A DNA stretch of 64,000 bases from Microbacterium sp. H83. Its GTDB lineage: Bacteria > Actinomycetota > Actinomycetes > Actinomycetales > Microbacteriaceae. The DNA lies in the NCBI RefSeq assembly GCF_001650405.1, contig NZ_LWCU01000012.1:62001-126000 (forward strand). Reading direction: 5' to 3'. Position 1 is the first letter of the stretch, and every line of letters begins with the position of its first letter. The position numbers were made by a program, and so were the translations under genes. Under the pieces are notes generated by a model. It worked only from the letters and a program-made list of their open reading frames with translations, ran no database searches and was not told the origin of the DNA. Of this stretch, positions 8,308 to 16,860 are shown piece after piece.

Positions 8308-8354
8308 AGAATAGATCCACGGGTCTTGCGCTGTCAAGTATCGCAGTGTAGATT
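8308..8354. promoter_or_regulatory. overlapping divergent promoters of xis-like and XRE genes
   Basis: On the minus strand TTGACA (8332-8337) and TATTCT (8308-8313) are separated by 18 bp and drive the excisionase gene. On the plus strand TTGCGC (8326-8331) and TAGATT (8349-8354) are separated by 17 bp and end 6 nt before the XRE ATG, predicting a leaderless transcript. The two -35 boxes overlap, so the promoters should compete, a typical decision-switch layout. Confidence 0.65.
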
Positions 8355-8360
8355 TCTTGT

Positions 8361-9014
8361 ATGGAAACAGAACGGGTGCGGGGCAACCCCGCAGGACTCA
8401 CGAACACGCACGTCGCGAACAACATCCGCGCCGCCAGGCAGGCGATCGGCATGGACTTGCGCACGCTTTCCGACGGGATCGCCGCCGCGGGCCGCAAGCT
8501 CTCCCCGTCGGGGATCAGCAAACTGGAGGCCGGGGATCGCCGGGTAGACGTGGACGACCTCACCGTCATCGCGTACCTGCTGCGCACCACCCCCGCCGCC
8601 CTCCTCACACCACCCGAGGGGCAGACGACGCTCACCGGGGTGCCCGAGGAGTTCGAGCCGGAGGAGATCGACCGGTGGATGCGCGGCGAACTCGTGCTCA
8701 CCGATGAGGGGCTGTTCAACTACTGGCAGCAGGAATGGGTGATCTGCACCGACCGTATCCACCACCTCGAAACCACCCTCGCGGGCATGACCGCCCCGAG
8801 CAAGGATGACCCGGAGAGGCCCAGCGCGCACCCCAAGACCATCGCCGCCTACCAAGAACGGCTTGACGCCGCGAAAGCCCGCGCACGGATCATCCGGGAG
8901 CGCGGCGTGCAACTCGACCCGGAGGGGCGCGTGTTCAACGCCGCCGACTACATCGACAACTACGCCGACACCCACCAGCCCGGCACGACGACCGCGAGGA
9001 GCAGCTTGTCATGA
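8361..9014 (+). CDS. XRE-family transcriptional regulator
   Basis: A 217-residue protein. The N-terminal XRE helix-turn-helix spans about residues 18-75 (NIRAARQAIGMDLRTLSDGI, then SGISKLEAGDRRVDVDDLTVI). After it come an acidic stretch with a tryptophan-containing segment (LFNYWQQEWV) and a long charged helix. The C-terminal part matches no domain I recognise. The ATG is reached by a leaderless promoter. Its stop overlaps the integrase start (ATGA), so it is co-expressed with the integrase and probably controls the element and the opposing excisionase promoter. Confidence 0.75.
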   Translation: METERVRGNPAGLTNTHVANNIRAARQAIGMDLRTLSDGIAAAGRKLSPSGISKLEAGDRRVDVDDLTVIAYLLRTTPAALLTPPEGQTTLTGVPEEFEPEEIDRWMRGELVLTDEGLFNYWQQEWVICTDRIHHLETTLAGMTAPSKDDPERPSAHPKTIAAYQERLDAAKARARIIRERGVQLDPEGRVFNAADYIDNYADTHQPGTTTARSSLS

Positions 9015-10279
9015 CCATTAAGAAGCCGTCCGCGCCGGAGCAGGGCGACGGGGGTGAGAAGAAGCAGCGTCGATCTCGTTCCCGGCAGCCCGGCTCAATC
9101 CAGGAATACCAGACGGACAAGGGCAAGCGGTGGCGGTTCCAGATCTACGTGCTCAAAGACCCCGAGTATCCCGAGATGGGATCGCGCCGTCTCACCCGTT
9201 CCGGGTTCACGAGCACCGACGAGGCGAACGATGCCTTGCAGGAGGCGTTGAAGCAGCGCAAGCAGAACGAGAAGTTCGGGAACAAGGTGCCGACCGTGGG
9301 TGTATACGCCGACGAGTGGGCGGCAGGGTTGAAGCTCGCGGCGTCCACGATCAAGGGCTACAAGAAGATCATCCGCAACCACATCAAGCCCCAGCTCGGC
9401 ACGATCCGGCTCGACAAGCTCACCGCCACCAGGATAGCCCGCCACTACCGCGACTTGGAGAAGTCCGGCCGTAAAGACACCTACGGCAAGGGCAAACCCC
9501 TCTCTGCGAACTCGGTTCACAAGGTGCATGTCGTGCTCGGAGCGATCCTCGACGCCGCGATAGACGACGGACACCTGACCGTGAACCCGGCAAAGAAGAA
9601 GCGCACCGTCAAGCCGCCGACCACGAGCGAGGTACGGGCGCAGAAACCCGAGATCGTCACCTGGAGCGCCGACCAGCTCACCCTGTTCCTCACCTGGAAC
9701 CGCGACGAGCGAGAAGACGAACTGTTCCCGCTGTGGCGCCTCATCGCCTACACGGGCATGCGCAGAAGCGAAGCCCTCGCCCTGAAATGGAGCGACCTCA
9801 ACACCAAGACGATGCGGGTCAGCATCCGCCGCGCGGTCGATACCGACGACTGGACGAAGACCAAGACCACGAAGACCGGCAACGCCCGCGTGATCGACGT
9901 GGACGAAGACACCCTGAAAGTGCTCGCCTCCTACAAGGTCGCCCGCGCAGAACTCTCGTTCACCCTCGCCAAGGCCGACGCCTACATCTTCGGAGACGAC
10001 GACGGCAAGCTCCGCTCACCCGACGCGATGACCAGCCGCTGGGATCGCCGCATGAACTGGCTCACCAAGAAGTACGACACCATGAACCGCGTCACCATCA
10101 AAGGGCTCCGTCACACCCACGCGACCCTGCTACTCGAACTCGGCGAGCACCCCAAAGTCGTGCAAGAGCGCTTGGGGCACTCAACGATCACCACGACGAT
10201 GAACATCTACTCCCACGTCACCCCGACCATGCAGAGGTCGGCCGTAGACCGCTTCGCCAACCATCTCCGAGGAACGTGA
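9011..10279 (+). CDS. int: tyrosine recombinase / integrase
   Basis: A 422-residue phage-type integrase. It has an Arm-binding N-terminus (basic, GSIQEYQTDKGKRWRFQIYV), a SAM-like core-binding domain (about residues 95-190) and a C-terminal catalytic domain. The catalytic residues are visible: Arg in AYTGMRRSEAL, His-x-x-Arg-type box LRHTHATLLLELG, GHSTITTTMNIYSH with the second His and the nucleophilic Tyr in IYSH. The family inserts mobile elements into tRNA genes. The closest tRNA is tRNA-Leu(GAG), 640 bp downstream, which makes it the likely attachment target. Start and upstream stop overlap as ATGA. Confidence 0.9.
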   Translation: MTIKKPSAPEQGDGGEKKQRRSRSRQPGSIQEYQTDKGKRWRFQIYVLKDPEYPEMGSRRLTRSGFTSTDEANDALQEALKQRKQNEKFGNKVPTVGVYADEWAAGLKLAASTIKGYKKIIRNHIKPQLGTIRLDKLTATRIARHYRDLEKSGRKDTYGKGKPLSANSVHKVHVVLGAILDAAIDDGHLTVNPAKKKRTVKPPTTSEVRAQKPEIVTWSADQLTLFLTWNRDEREDELFPLWRLIAYTGMRRSEALALKWSDLNTKTMRVSIRRAVDTDDWTKTKTTKTGNARVIDVDEDTLKVLASYKVARAELSFTLAKADAYIFGDDDGKLRSPDAMTSRWDRRMNWLTKKYDTMNRVTIKGLRHTHATLLLELGEHPKVVQERLGHSTITTTMNIYSHVTPTMQRSAVDRFANHLRGT

Positions 10280-10287
10280 CCCCAGAG

Positions 10288-10749
10288 CTACCGGAGCGGT
10301 TTCGTCAGATAGACGAACTCAAGATCGTCGTTGATCCTCTCGCGGCGAGACTCGACATACCCCTCACGCTGGTAGAGACGGATGTTCCCCTCGCTCAGAT
10401 GCCCGGTGAACAGTTCCGCAGTCCTCGCACCGGCCTCACGCTCAGCAAGGTTCAGCAGCCGGGTGCCCCACCCCTGACGTTGCTGGTCGGGCGCGACGAT
10501 CAACCGGCCGATACGCACGACATCGCTGTCGACCACCCACCGCACAGACGCCACAATCCGACCGCTCGCAACCCCGACCAGTCCGTCACTGCTCGTGAGT
10601 TCGTCTCGAAGCTCTTCAAGCGACTGGACAAGTGGAGGCAGAAACGGGTCGCCGTACAACTGCGCCTCGGTCGCGTAAGCGGCCCGCTGCAGAGTCAACA
10701 CTTCACCTGCATCGGCCATCTCGATCGCTCGGGTTGCTGCCTCGGTCAT
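10288..10749 (-). CDS. GNAT-family N-acetyltransferase
   Basis: A 153-residue single-domain GNAT. The acetyl-CoA loop appears as RLIVAPDQQRQGWGTRLL (the Q/R-x-x-G-x-G/A box), followed by the beta-bulge strand and the late motif NIRLYQREGYVES typical of the C-terminal fold. The acceptor substrate is unknown. It lies between the integrase and the tRNA on the opposite strand, so it may be cargo of the element or the first gene outside it. Confidence 0.8.
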   Translation of the reverse strand: MTEAATRAIEMADAGEVLTLQRAAYATEAQLYGDPFLPPLVQSLEELRDELTSSDGLVGVASGRIVASVRWVVDSDVVRIGRLIVAPDQQRQGWGTRLLNLAEREAGARTAELFTGHLSEGNIRLYQREGYVESRRERINDDLEFVYLTKPLR

Positions 10750-10861
10750 GCCCCTATCTTCTCAGGCCGCGCCGGGCAGCCGAGAGTCATCCCCGGAGGT
10801 TGCAAGGCCCCGCACGGGGCACATCATCCAGAGGCTTAGCACTTTTTCTAGCACTTCCAAC

Positions 10862-10912
10862 GAAAATGGCCCCCGACCCGGAGTATAAAACTCCTGATCA
10901 GAGACCATTTTC
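10862..10912 (-). terminator. nested inverted repeats after tRNA-Leu
   Basis: An inner hairpin GGAGT/ACTCC (10880-10894, five-base loop) lies inside an outer inverted repeat GAAAATGG (10862-10869) / CCATTTTC (10905-10912). It immediately follows the 3' end of the minus-strand tRNA, so it can serve as its terminator. Its position also makes it a candidate part of the attachment region. Confidence 0.45.
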
Positions 10913-10918
10913 CATTCG

Positions 10919-11001
10919 TGCGCGAGGGGGGACTTGAACCCCCACGCCCTTACGGGCACTACGACCTCAACGTAGCGCGTCTACCATTCCGCCACCCGCG
11001 C
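10919..11001 (-). tRNA. tRNA-Leu (anticodon GAG)
   Basis: Folds as a class II tRNA. The acceptor GCGCGGG pairs with CTCGCGC (one G:U), with discriminator A. The anticodon stem CTACG/CGTAG carries loop TTGAGGT, giving anticodon GAG (reads CUC). A long variable arm (TGCCCGTAAGGGC) and T-arm GGGGG-TTCAAGT-CCCCC are present. CCA is not encoded. tRNA 3' ends are common integration sites, and here the 3' end faces the integrase. Confidence 0.93.
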
Positions 11002-11114
11002 AGGTGTTGGATGTTCGTTGCCGAACGAGGATTTACATTAGCACGGGCGGACGGGCACCCCGAAACCGACGGCGTCGCCCGGGCGCGCCGAGCGGCTTCG
11101 ATAGCCTGGATCCC

Positions 11115-12410
11115 ATGACCGATCCCTCGTCCCCCGAGGTCGCCCGCATCGCGAGCGACCTGATCCGCATCGACACGTCGAACTTCGGCGGCGGCAACGC
11201 CACGGGGGAGCGGGAGGCCGCGGAGTACGTCGGCGCCTACCTCGAGGGCCTCGGTCTCGATGTCGAGTACTACGAGCCGGTCCCTCGACGCACGAACGTC
11301 ATGGCGCGCATCCCTGGACGCGATCGCAGCAAGCCGGCGCTCGTGGTCCACGGCCACCTCGACGTCGTCCCGGCCATGGCCGAGGACTGGACGGTGGATC
11401 CGTTCGCGGGCCTGATCGAGGACGGGATGCTGTGGGGACGCGGCGCCGTCGACATGAAGAACATGAACGCGATGATCCTCACCGCCATCGCCGACATCCT
11501 CCGGGCGGGAGAGCAGCCGGAGCGCGACCTGATCGTCGCGTTCTTCGCAGACGAGGAGAACGGCGGCGTCGAGGGATCAGCGCTCGTCGTGCGCGACCGC
11601 CCCGAGTGGTTCGCCGGCGCGACCGAGGCGATCAGCGAGGTCGGCGGGTACTCCATCACGGTGGACGACAGACGCGCCTACCTGCTTCAGGTGGGGGAGA
11701 AGGCGCTCATCTGGATCCGCCTCGTCGCGAAGGGACGCGCCGGTCACGGCAGTCGCCTGCACGACGAGAATGCGGTGACGCGTCTGGCAGAGGCGGTGGC
11801 GGCCATCGGGCGCACCCGATGGCCGATCCGGCTGACTCCGACGACCGAGGCGCTGCTCGAGGGGCTGAGCGCCCTCACCGGGCGATCGCTCGACGACCCG
11901 GATGCGCTCGCCTCCGCCGCGGGTCCCGCCGAGGCGTTCCTGCGATCGTCCTTCCGCACGACCGCGAACCCCACGGCGCTGACCGCCGGCTACAAGCACA
12001 ACGTCATCCCGGAGCGCGCGGAGGCCCTGATCGATGTGCGGGTCATCCCCGGCACCGAGGACGAGGTGCTCGCCGAGCTGCAGAGCATCGTCGGCGAGGA
12101 CATCGAGATCCAGACGGTCGTGCGGGACATCGGGATGGAGACGCCCTTCGCGGGGGATCTCGTCGAGGCGATGGTGGGAGCTCTCGGCCGGCACGACCCG
12201 GGAGTCCCCGTGATCCCGTACCTGCTCGGGGCGGGCACGGACAACAAGGCGCTCGCTGCTCTGGGCATCACCGGGTACGGCTTCGCGCCCCTGCGGCTGC
12301 CGGCCGACCTGGACTTCACGGGCATGTTCCACGGGGTCGATGAGCGCGTGCCCGTAGAATCGCTTGTCTTCGGTCAGCGGGTGCTGGCCGATCTGCTGCG
12401 CACGTACTGA
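11115..12410 (+). CDS. M20/M25/M40-family metallopeptidase
   Basis: A 431-residue cytosolic dizinc hydrolase of the ArgE/DapE/dipeptidase group. The first metal-binding motif is HGHLDVVPA with Asp two residues later; the bridging Asp follows in GRGAVDMKN, and the catalytic Glu pair lies in FFADEENGG. The dimerisation (lid) domain begins near AGHGSRLHDENAV and the last ligand His lies in MFHGVDERV. The precise substrate is open: a dipeptidase, acyl-amino acid hydrolase or carboxypeptidase are all possible. TAGCCT ends 7 nt before the ATG, suggesting a leaderless start. Confidence 0.85.
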   Translation: MTDPSSPEVARIASDLIRIDTSNFGGGNATGEREAAEYVGAYLEGLGLDVEYYEPVPRRTNVMARIPGRDRSKPALVVHGHLDVVPAMAEDWTVDPFAGLIEDGMLWGRGAVDMKNMNAMILTAIADILRAGEQPERDLIVAFFADEENGGVEGSALVVRDRPEWFAGATEAISEVGGYSITVDDRRAYLLQVGEKALIWIRLVAKGRAGHGSRLHDENAVTRLAEAVAAIGRTRWPIRLTPTTEALLEGLSALTGRSLDDPDALASAAGPAEAFLRSSFRTTANPTALTAGYKHNVIPERAEALIDVRVIPGTEDEVLAELQSIVGEDIEIQTVVRDIGMETPFAGDLVEAMVGALGRHDPGVPVIPYLLGAGTDNKALAALGITGYGFAPLRLPADLDFTGMFHGVDERVPVESLVFGQRVLADLLRTY

Positions 12411-12452
12411 GCCCTCCTCTGTCGCGCGGCTCCTACTCAGAAGGCTCTCCCC

Positions 12453-13277
12453 ATGCATCTCTTCGAAGCGCTCATCCTCGGCCTGGTCCAGGGACTCACC
12501 GAGTTCCTGCCCATCTCGTCCAGCGCGCACCTGCGCATCCTCGGCACCTTTCTGCCCTCCGGCGAGGACCCGGGAGCGGCGTTCACCGCGATCACGCAGA
12601 TCGGCACCGAGGCGGCGGTCGTCGTCTTCTTCTGGCGCGACATCGTCCGGATCATCACGCAGTGGTTCCGGTCGCTCACGGGCAAGGCGCCGCGCACCGA
12701 CCCGGACGCGCGCATGGGATGGATGATCATCATCGGCAGCATCCCGATCGTCGTGCTGGGTCTGCTCTTCCAGGACCAGATCGAGACCGTATTCCGATCC
12801 ATGTGGATCGTCGCGATCATGCTCATCGTGTTCGGCATCCTCCTGGGCGTCGCCGACCACGTCGGAGCGAAGCGCCGTCGGCTCGACCAGCTGACCTACC
12901 CGCACGGCGTCGCGTACGGGTTCGCCCAGGCGCTCGCCCTGATCCCCGGCGTCTCGCGCTCGGGCGGCACGATCACCATGGGTCTGTTCCTCGGCTACGA
13001 GCGCGCCGCGGCTGCGCGGTACGCGTTCCTCCTCGCCATCCCCGCGGTCTTCGGCAGCGGCTTCTACCAGGTCTTCAAGAGCTGGGACGAGCCATCGTTC
13101 TTCTCGTTCGGCGACACGCTCGCCGCGACCGGTGTCGCCTTCGTCGTCGCTCTCGCCGTGATCGCGTTCTTCATGAACTTCATCTCGAAGCGAAGCTTCC
13201 TGCCGTTCGTGATCTACCGGATCGCGCTCGGCACCGTCCTGCTGATCCTGCTGGGCACCGGGGTCATCGCCGCCTGA
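12453..13277 (+). CDS. uppP: undecaprenyl-diphosphate phosphatase UppP/BacA
   Basis: A 274-residue polytopic membrane enzyme that removes a phosphate from undecaprenyl diphosphate and so recycles the lipid carrier for peptidoglycan; overexpression gives bacitracin resistance. The N-terminal family motif is complete: [19 protein letters not shown], followed by the second catalytic region [10 protein letters not shown] near residue 165. Full family length. AGAAGG precedes the ATG. It may be co-transcribed with the peptidase 42 bp upstream. Confidence 0.95.
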   Translation: MHLFEALILGLVQGLTEFLPISSSAHLRILGTFLPSGEDPGAAFTAITQIGTEAAVVVFFWRDIVRIITQWFRSLTGKAPRTDPDARMGWMIIIGSIPIVVLGLLFQDQIETVFRSMWIVAIMLIVFGILLGVADHVGAKRRRLDQLTYPHGVAYGFAQALALIPGVSRSGGTITMGLFLGYERAAAARYAFLLAIPAVFGSGFYQVFKSWDEPSFFSFGDTLAATGVAFVVALAVIAFFMNFISKRSFLPFVIYRIALGTVLLILLGTGVIAA

Positions 13278-13295
13278 TCCGGGCGGACGCGCCGC

Positions 13296-14147
13296 TCAGC
13301 GCTTGCGGTCGCCCGGCTCGTCTCCCCGGCGCTTCAGGTAGCGCTCGAACGCCTGGGCGATCGCATCGCCCGACGCATCCGGAGAGTCCCACGTGTCGCG
13401 CGTGCGCTCCAGCTGACGGATGTACTCGGTCATGTCCTCGTCGTCGGCCGCGGCGGCGTCGATCGAGGCCTCCCAGGCCGCGGCCTCGGTGCGCAGATGG
13501 TCCCTGGCCACGTCGACGCCGGTGAGCTCCTCGAGGCGGTCGAGCAGAGCGAGAGTGACCTTCGGCGAGGGAGTGGCCGAGGCCACGTAGTGGGGCACGC
13601 TGGCCCACAGGCTCGCGGTCGGGATGCCGGCGCTCTCGGCGAAGTGCTCGAAGACGCTGAGGATGCCGACGGGGCCTTCGTACAGCGAGCGCTCGAGACC
13701 GTGCGCCTCGCGGACCTGATCGTTCTGACTCGACGCGAAGATCGAGATGGGACGCGTGTGCGGCACGTCGGACAGCATGGCGCCGAGTGTCACGAGACCG
13801 GTGATGTCGTCGCGCAGGGCGACGTCGATGAACTCGGAGGCGAACGCCTGCCATGTGCGAGCGGGCTCGACACCGGTGAGCACCCAGAACTCCGGACCGG
13901 GGCCGGGATCGCGCGGGCGCCAGAGACCCGCCTCCGGCCAGGTGAGCTGACGCCGGCCCTCGGCGTCCATCTTCGTGGAGGGACGCGTGTACTGATAGTC
14001 GAAGTAGAGCTCCGGGTCGATCGAGTGCACGAGGTCGTACTCCGACGTCGCACGCAGGGCGGCGATCGCGCCGCTCGCGGCCTCACCGGCGTCGTTCCAG
14101 CCATCGAAGGCGGCGATGACGATGCGCGAACCGAGAACATCCATCAT
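13296..14147 (-). CDS. PAC2-family protein
   Basis: A 283-residue soluble protein of the proteasome-assembly-chaperone 2 superfamily. The N-terminus SRIVIAAFDGWNDAGEAA is the standard actinobacterial PAC2 opening, and ASLWASVPHYVA and the basic C-terminus (ERYLKRRGDEP) also fit. Its bacterial role is not established. Related genes in actinobacteria sit near proteasome or RecB-like genes. GGGAG precedes two in-frame ATGs (14147 and 14144). Convergent with uppP. Confidence 0.85.
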   Translation of the reverse strand: MMDVLGSRIVIAAFDGWNDAGEAASGAIAALRATSEYDLVHSIDPELYFDYQYTRPSTKMDAEGRRQLTWPEAGLWRPRDPGPGPEFWVLTGVEPARTWQAFASEFIDVALRDDITGLVTLGAMLSDVPHTRPISIFASSQNDQVREAHGLERSLYEGPVGILSVFEHFAESAGIPTASLWASVPHYVASATPSPKVTLALLDRLEELTGVDVARDHLRTEAAAWEASIDAAAADDEDMTEYIRQLERTRDTWDSPDASGDAIAQAFERYLKRRGDEPGDRKR

Positions 14148-14235
14148 GGGCTCCCTTCGTGGATTCCGTATCGGTATCCCTCCAGGCTAGTCCGCCCGCG
14201 CGGGCGGCGGGCGGAGCCACGGCTAACATGGACCG

Positions 14236-14919
14236 GTGAGCAGACAGCCCCGCGCGATCCTCTGGGACATGGATGGAACCCTCGTCGACACCGAGCCGTA
14301 CTGGATGGCGGCGGAGACGGCGCTGGTGGAGTCGTTCGGCGGCACGTGGACCGACGAGGACGCGCTGCAGCTCGTCGGCAACGGCCTGATCGACAGCGCG
14401 ATCATCCTGCAGAACGCCGGCGTCGACATGGACGCGGACGCGATCGTCTCCCTCCTCACGGACGGAGTCCAGGAGTCGCTGCGCACGCGCGGGGTGCCGT
14501 TCCGCCCCGGCGCCAGGGAGCTGCTCGCCGACCTGCGGAGCGCCGGCATCCCGACCGGTCTCGTGACGATGTCCCTCCGACGCATGGCGCTCGGCGTCGT
14601 GGACCTGATCGAGTTCGACGCGTTCGACATCGTCGTCGCCGGCGACGACGTGGTCAACCCGAAGCCGCATCCCGAGCCCTACCTGCACGCGGCGGCGCTC
14701 CTCGACATCGACATCGCCGACGCCGTCGTGATCGAGGACTCGCCGACCGGTCTGCGAGCCGGCATCGCCTCGGGCGCGGTGACTCTCGGTGTTCCGCACA
14801 TCGTGTCCCTCGACGACGTCGGAGCCCACGAGCTCTGGCCGACCCTGCAGGGGCGCAGCGCCGCCGACCTGATCGACCTGTTCGACCGCAAGAACGCCAT
14901 GACGGGAGTCACCCGATGA
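14236..14919 (+). CDS. HAD-family phosphatase (subfamily IA)
   Basis: A 227-residue haloacid dehalogenase-type hydrolase of the beta-phosphoglucomutase-like group. Motif I is ILWDMDGTLVDTEP (nucleophile and acid Asp), motif II Thr/Ser in GLVTMSLRR, motif III Lys in VNPKPHPEPY and motif IV in VVIEDSPTG. Full length. Substrate unknown; family members remove phosphate from sugars or nucleotides. The GTG start lies 6 nt after TAACAT, a leaderless arrangement. Its stop overlaps the start of trmI by ATGA. Confidence 0.88.
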   Translation: MSRQPRAILWDMDGTLVDTEPYWMAAETALVESFGGTWTDEDALQLVGNGLIDSAIILQNAGVDMDADAIVSLLTDGVQESLRTRGVPFRPGARELLADLRSAGIPTGLVTMSLRRMALGVVDLIEFDAFDIVVAGDDVVNPKPHPEPYLHAAALLDIDIADAVVIEDSPTGLRAGIASGAVTLGVPHIVSLDDVGAHELWPTLQGRSAADLIDLFDRKNAMTGVTR

Positions 14920-15935
14920 CCACGACCACCGCCCAGCGACCGAGCGGTCCGTTCCGCGAGGGCGACCGGGTGCAGCTGACGGGTCCGAAGGGCCGTCTGC
15001 ATACCGTCACGCTCCGAGAGGGCGGCGAGCTCCACACGCACCACGGCGTCCTGCGCCACCGTGACCTCGTGGGGCTCCCCGACGGGTCCGTCGTCGCCAA
15101 CAGCTCGGGACACGAGTACCTCGCGCTGCGTCCGCTGCTGCGCGACTTCGCGATGTCCATGCCCCGCGGCGCCGCCATCGTCTACCCCAAGGACGCCGCG
15201 CAGATCGTCATGCAGGCCGACATCTTCCCCGGCGCGATCGTCGTCGAAGCCGGTGTCGGGTCGGGCGCGCTGTCGCTCTCGCTGCTCCGCGCGATCGGCC
15301 CGGCGGGGCGGCTGACGTCGTTCGAGCGCCGCGAGGAGTTCGCCGAGGTCGCGCGCTCCAACGTCGCGACCTTCTTCGGGGAGGCTCCCTCGACCTGGGA
15401 GGTCGTGGTGGGGGACCTCGCGGAGGAGCTGCCCGCGCAGTACGCCGCCGGAACCGTCGACCGGGTCGTGCTGGACATGCTCGCTCCGTGGGAGTGCATG
15501 GACGCCGTCGCCGAGGCGCTGACGCCGGGCGGCGTCGTGCTCTGCTACGTCGCGACGGCCACGCAGCTGTCCCGCGTGGCCGAATACATCCGCGGCACCG
15601 GCCTGTTCACCGAGCCCGAGGCGTCGGAGACCATGGTGCGCGGCTGGCACGTCGAGGGGCTCGCCGTGCGACCCGACCACCGGATGGTCGCGCACACCGG
15701 ATTCCTGCTCACCGCCCGACGGCTGGCTCCCGACACGATCGCTCCGTCGGTGAAGCGCCGTGCGTCGAAGAGCAGCTACGGCGACGCGGACGTCGAGCAG
15801 TGGACTCCCGGTGCCGTGGGCGACCGCGAGATCACGGACAAGAACCTCCGCAAGCGCGCGCGCGAAGCCGCCAAGGCCGCGGACGGGGCACGCCTGGCGG
15901 CCTCGTCGCGCGAATCGGACGCGACGACGGAATAG
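14916..15935 (+). CDS. trmI: tRNA (adenine-58-N1)-methyltransferase TrmI
   Basis: A 339-residue SAM-dependent enzyme that makes m1A58 in the tRNA T-loop. An N-terminal beta-barrel (FREGDRVQLTGPKGRLHTV) precedes the Rossmann domain. The GCD14 signature is seen as YPKDAAQIVMQADIFPGAIV followed by VEAGVGSGALS and FERREEF. A substrate motif lies in LDMLAPWECM. The C-terminal 60 residues are a basic extension (RRASKSSYGDADV, KKRAREAAK-type). It overlaps the HAD gene, and its TAG stop is part of the next promoter hexamer. Confidence 0.93.
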   Translation: MTTTTAQRPSGPFREGDRVQLTGPKGRLHTVTLREGGELHTHHGVLRHRDLVGLPDGSVVANSSGHEYLALRPLLRDFAMSMPRGAAIVYPKDAAQIVMQADIFPGAIVVEAGVGSGALSLSLLRAIGPAGRLTSFERREEFAEVARSNVATFFGEAPSTWEVVVGDLAEELPAQYAAGTVDRVVLDMLAPWECMDAVAEALTPGGVVLCYVATATQLSRVAEYIRGTGLFTEPEASETMVRGWHVEGLAVRPDHRMVAHTGFLLTARRLAPDTIAPSVKRRASKSSYGDADVEQWTPGAVGDREITDKNLRKRAREAAKAADGARLAASSRESDATTE

Positions 15936-15938
15936 ACT
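15933..15938 (+). promoter_or_regulatory. TAGACT -10 box at trmI stop, leaderless FKBP-like gene
   Basis: TAGACT uses the TAG stop of trmI as its first three bases and ends 7 nt before the GTG of the next gene. The same hexamer also overlaps the pafC stop at 18836-18841, where it precedes tatA. Confidence 0.55.
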
Positions 15939-15945
15939 GGAGCGC

Positions 15946-16860
15946 GTGCGTAAAACGTCCGCCGTTCTGGCAACCCTCAGCCTCGCCGTCCTCGCTCTGA
16001 CCGGATGCAGCTCGGCTCCGACGTTCGATGGCGCGGCGTGCGATCGCGCGGCCGATTCGTCGTCGGTCCAGGACTCCGTCACCGTCGAGGGCGAGCTGGG
16101 CGAGACTCCTGACGTGACGGTGTTCGGACCGGTCAAGGCATCGGAGACCGCGTTCGCCGACGTCGTCACCGGCGACGGGGAGCCGCTCACCTCGGCATTC
16201 CAGCCGATGGTCCTCGACATCGCGTTCTTCGGCGGCGACAGCGGCGAGAAGCTGTACGAGTCCGAGTTCAACGGCGACCTCAGCCGAGTGCAGAGCATCG
16301 ACTACTGGTCGCAGCGGTCGCCGGGCCTCGAGACCGTGCTCGAGTGCGCGACGGGCGGCAGTCGCGTGGTCGCCGTCCTGACCCCCGAGGACTTCGGGGA
16401 GAACAACGTCGAGGCGTTCGGGCTGGAGGACGGCGAGAACATCGTCGCCGTGCTCGACGTCCTCGATGTGCACCTCGCGAAGGCGGAGGGGGCTCTGCAG
16501 TTCAACGACGCCCGCGGGCTCCCGACCGTGGTGCGGGCACCCGACGGGACGCCGGGAATCATCATCCCCGATGCCGACGCGCCGACGTCCGCTGTCACGC
16601 AGACGCTGATCGAGGGCGATGGCCCGAAGGTCGAGAAGGGCTCGACGATCGTGACGAACATCACCGCCGTCGGGTGGGACGACAAGACCGTGACCTCCAC
16701 CACGTGGGGTGCAGAGGCCAACATCGGCCCGGCCGCCCAGGAGCTCGTCGGCGCGACCGTCGGATCGCAGCTGCTCGTGGTGGTCCCCGCCGCGGAGGGC
16801 AACCCCGCGACCGCGATCGTCGTCGACATCCTGGGGATCGTTCCGGTTCCGGAGCAGTGA
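15946..16860 (+). CDS. FKBP-like peptidyl-prolyl isomerase lipoprotein
   Basis: A 304-residue secreted lipoprotein (lipobox LTGC, residues about 19-22). Two FKBP-like halves can be seen. The first runs from about residue 60 to 175 (ITAFADVVTG-type through VLDVLDVHLAKAEG). The second starts at VIEGDGP-type TLIEGDGPKVEKGSTIVTNI and ends in VGSQLLVVVPAAEG and VVDILGI, the usual FKBP C-terminal strand pattern. It would assist folding of exported proteins. Catalytic residues are poorly conserved, so activity is uncertain. It abuts pafB: the stop and next ATG share one base (TGATG). Confidence 0.8.
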   Translation: MRKTSAVLATLSLAVLALTGCSSAPTFDGAACDRAADSSSVQDSVTVEGELGETPDVTVFGPVKASETAFADVVTGDGEPLTSAFQPMVLDIAFFGGDSGEKLYESEFNGDLSRVQSIDYWSQRSPGLETVLECATGGSRVVAVLTPEDFGENNVEAFGLEDGENIVAVLDVLDVHLAKAEGALQFNDARGLPTVVRAPDGTPGIIIPDADAPTSAVTQTLIEGDGPKVEKGSTIVTNITAVGWDDKTVTSTTWGAEANIGPAAQELVGATVGSQLLVVVPAAEGNPATAIVVDILGIVPVPEQ

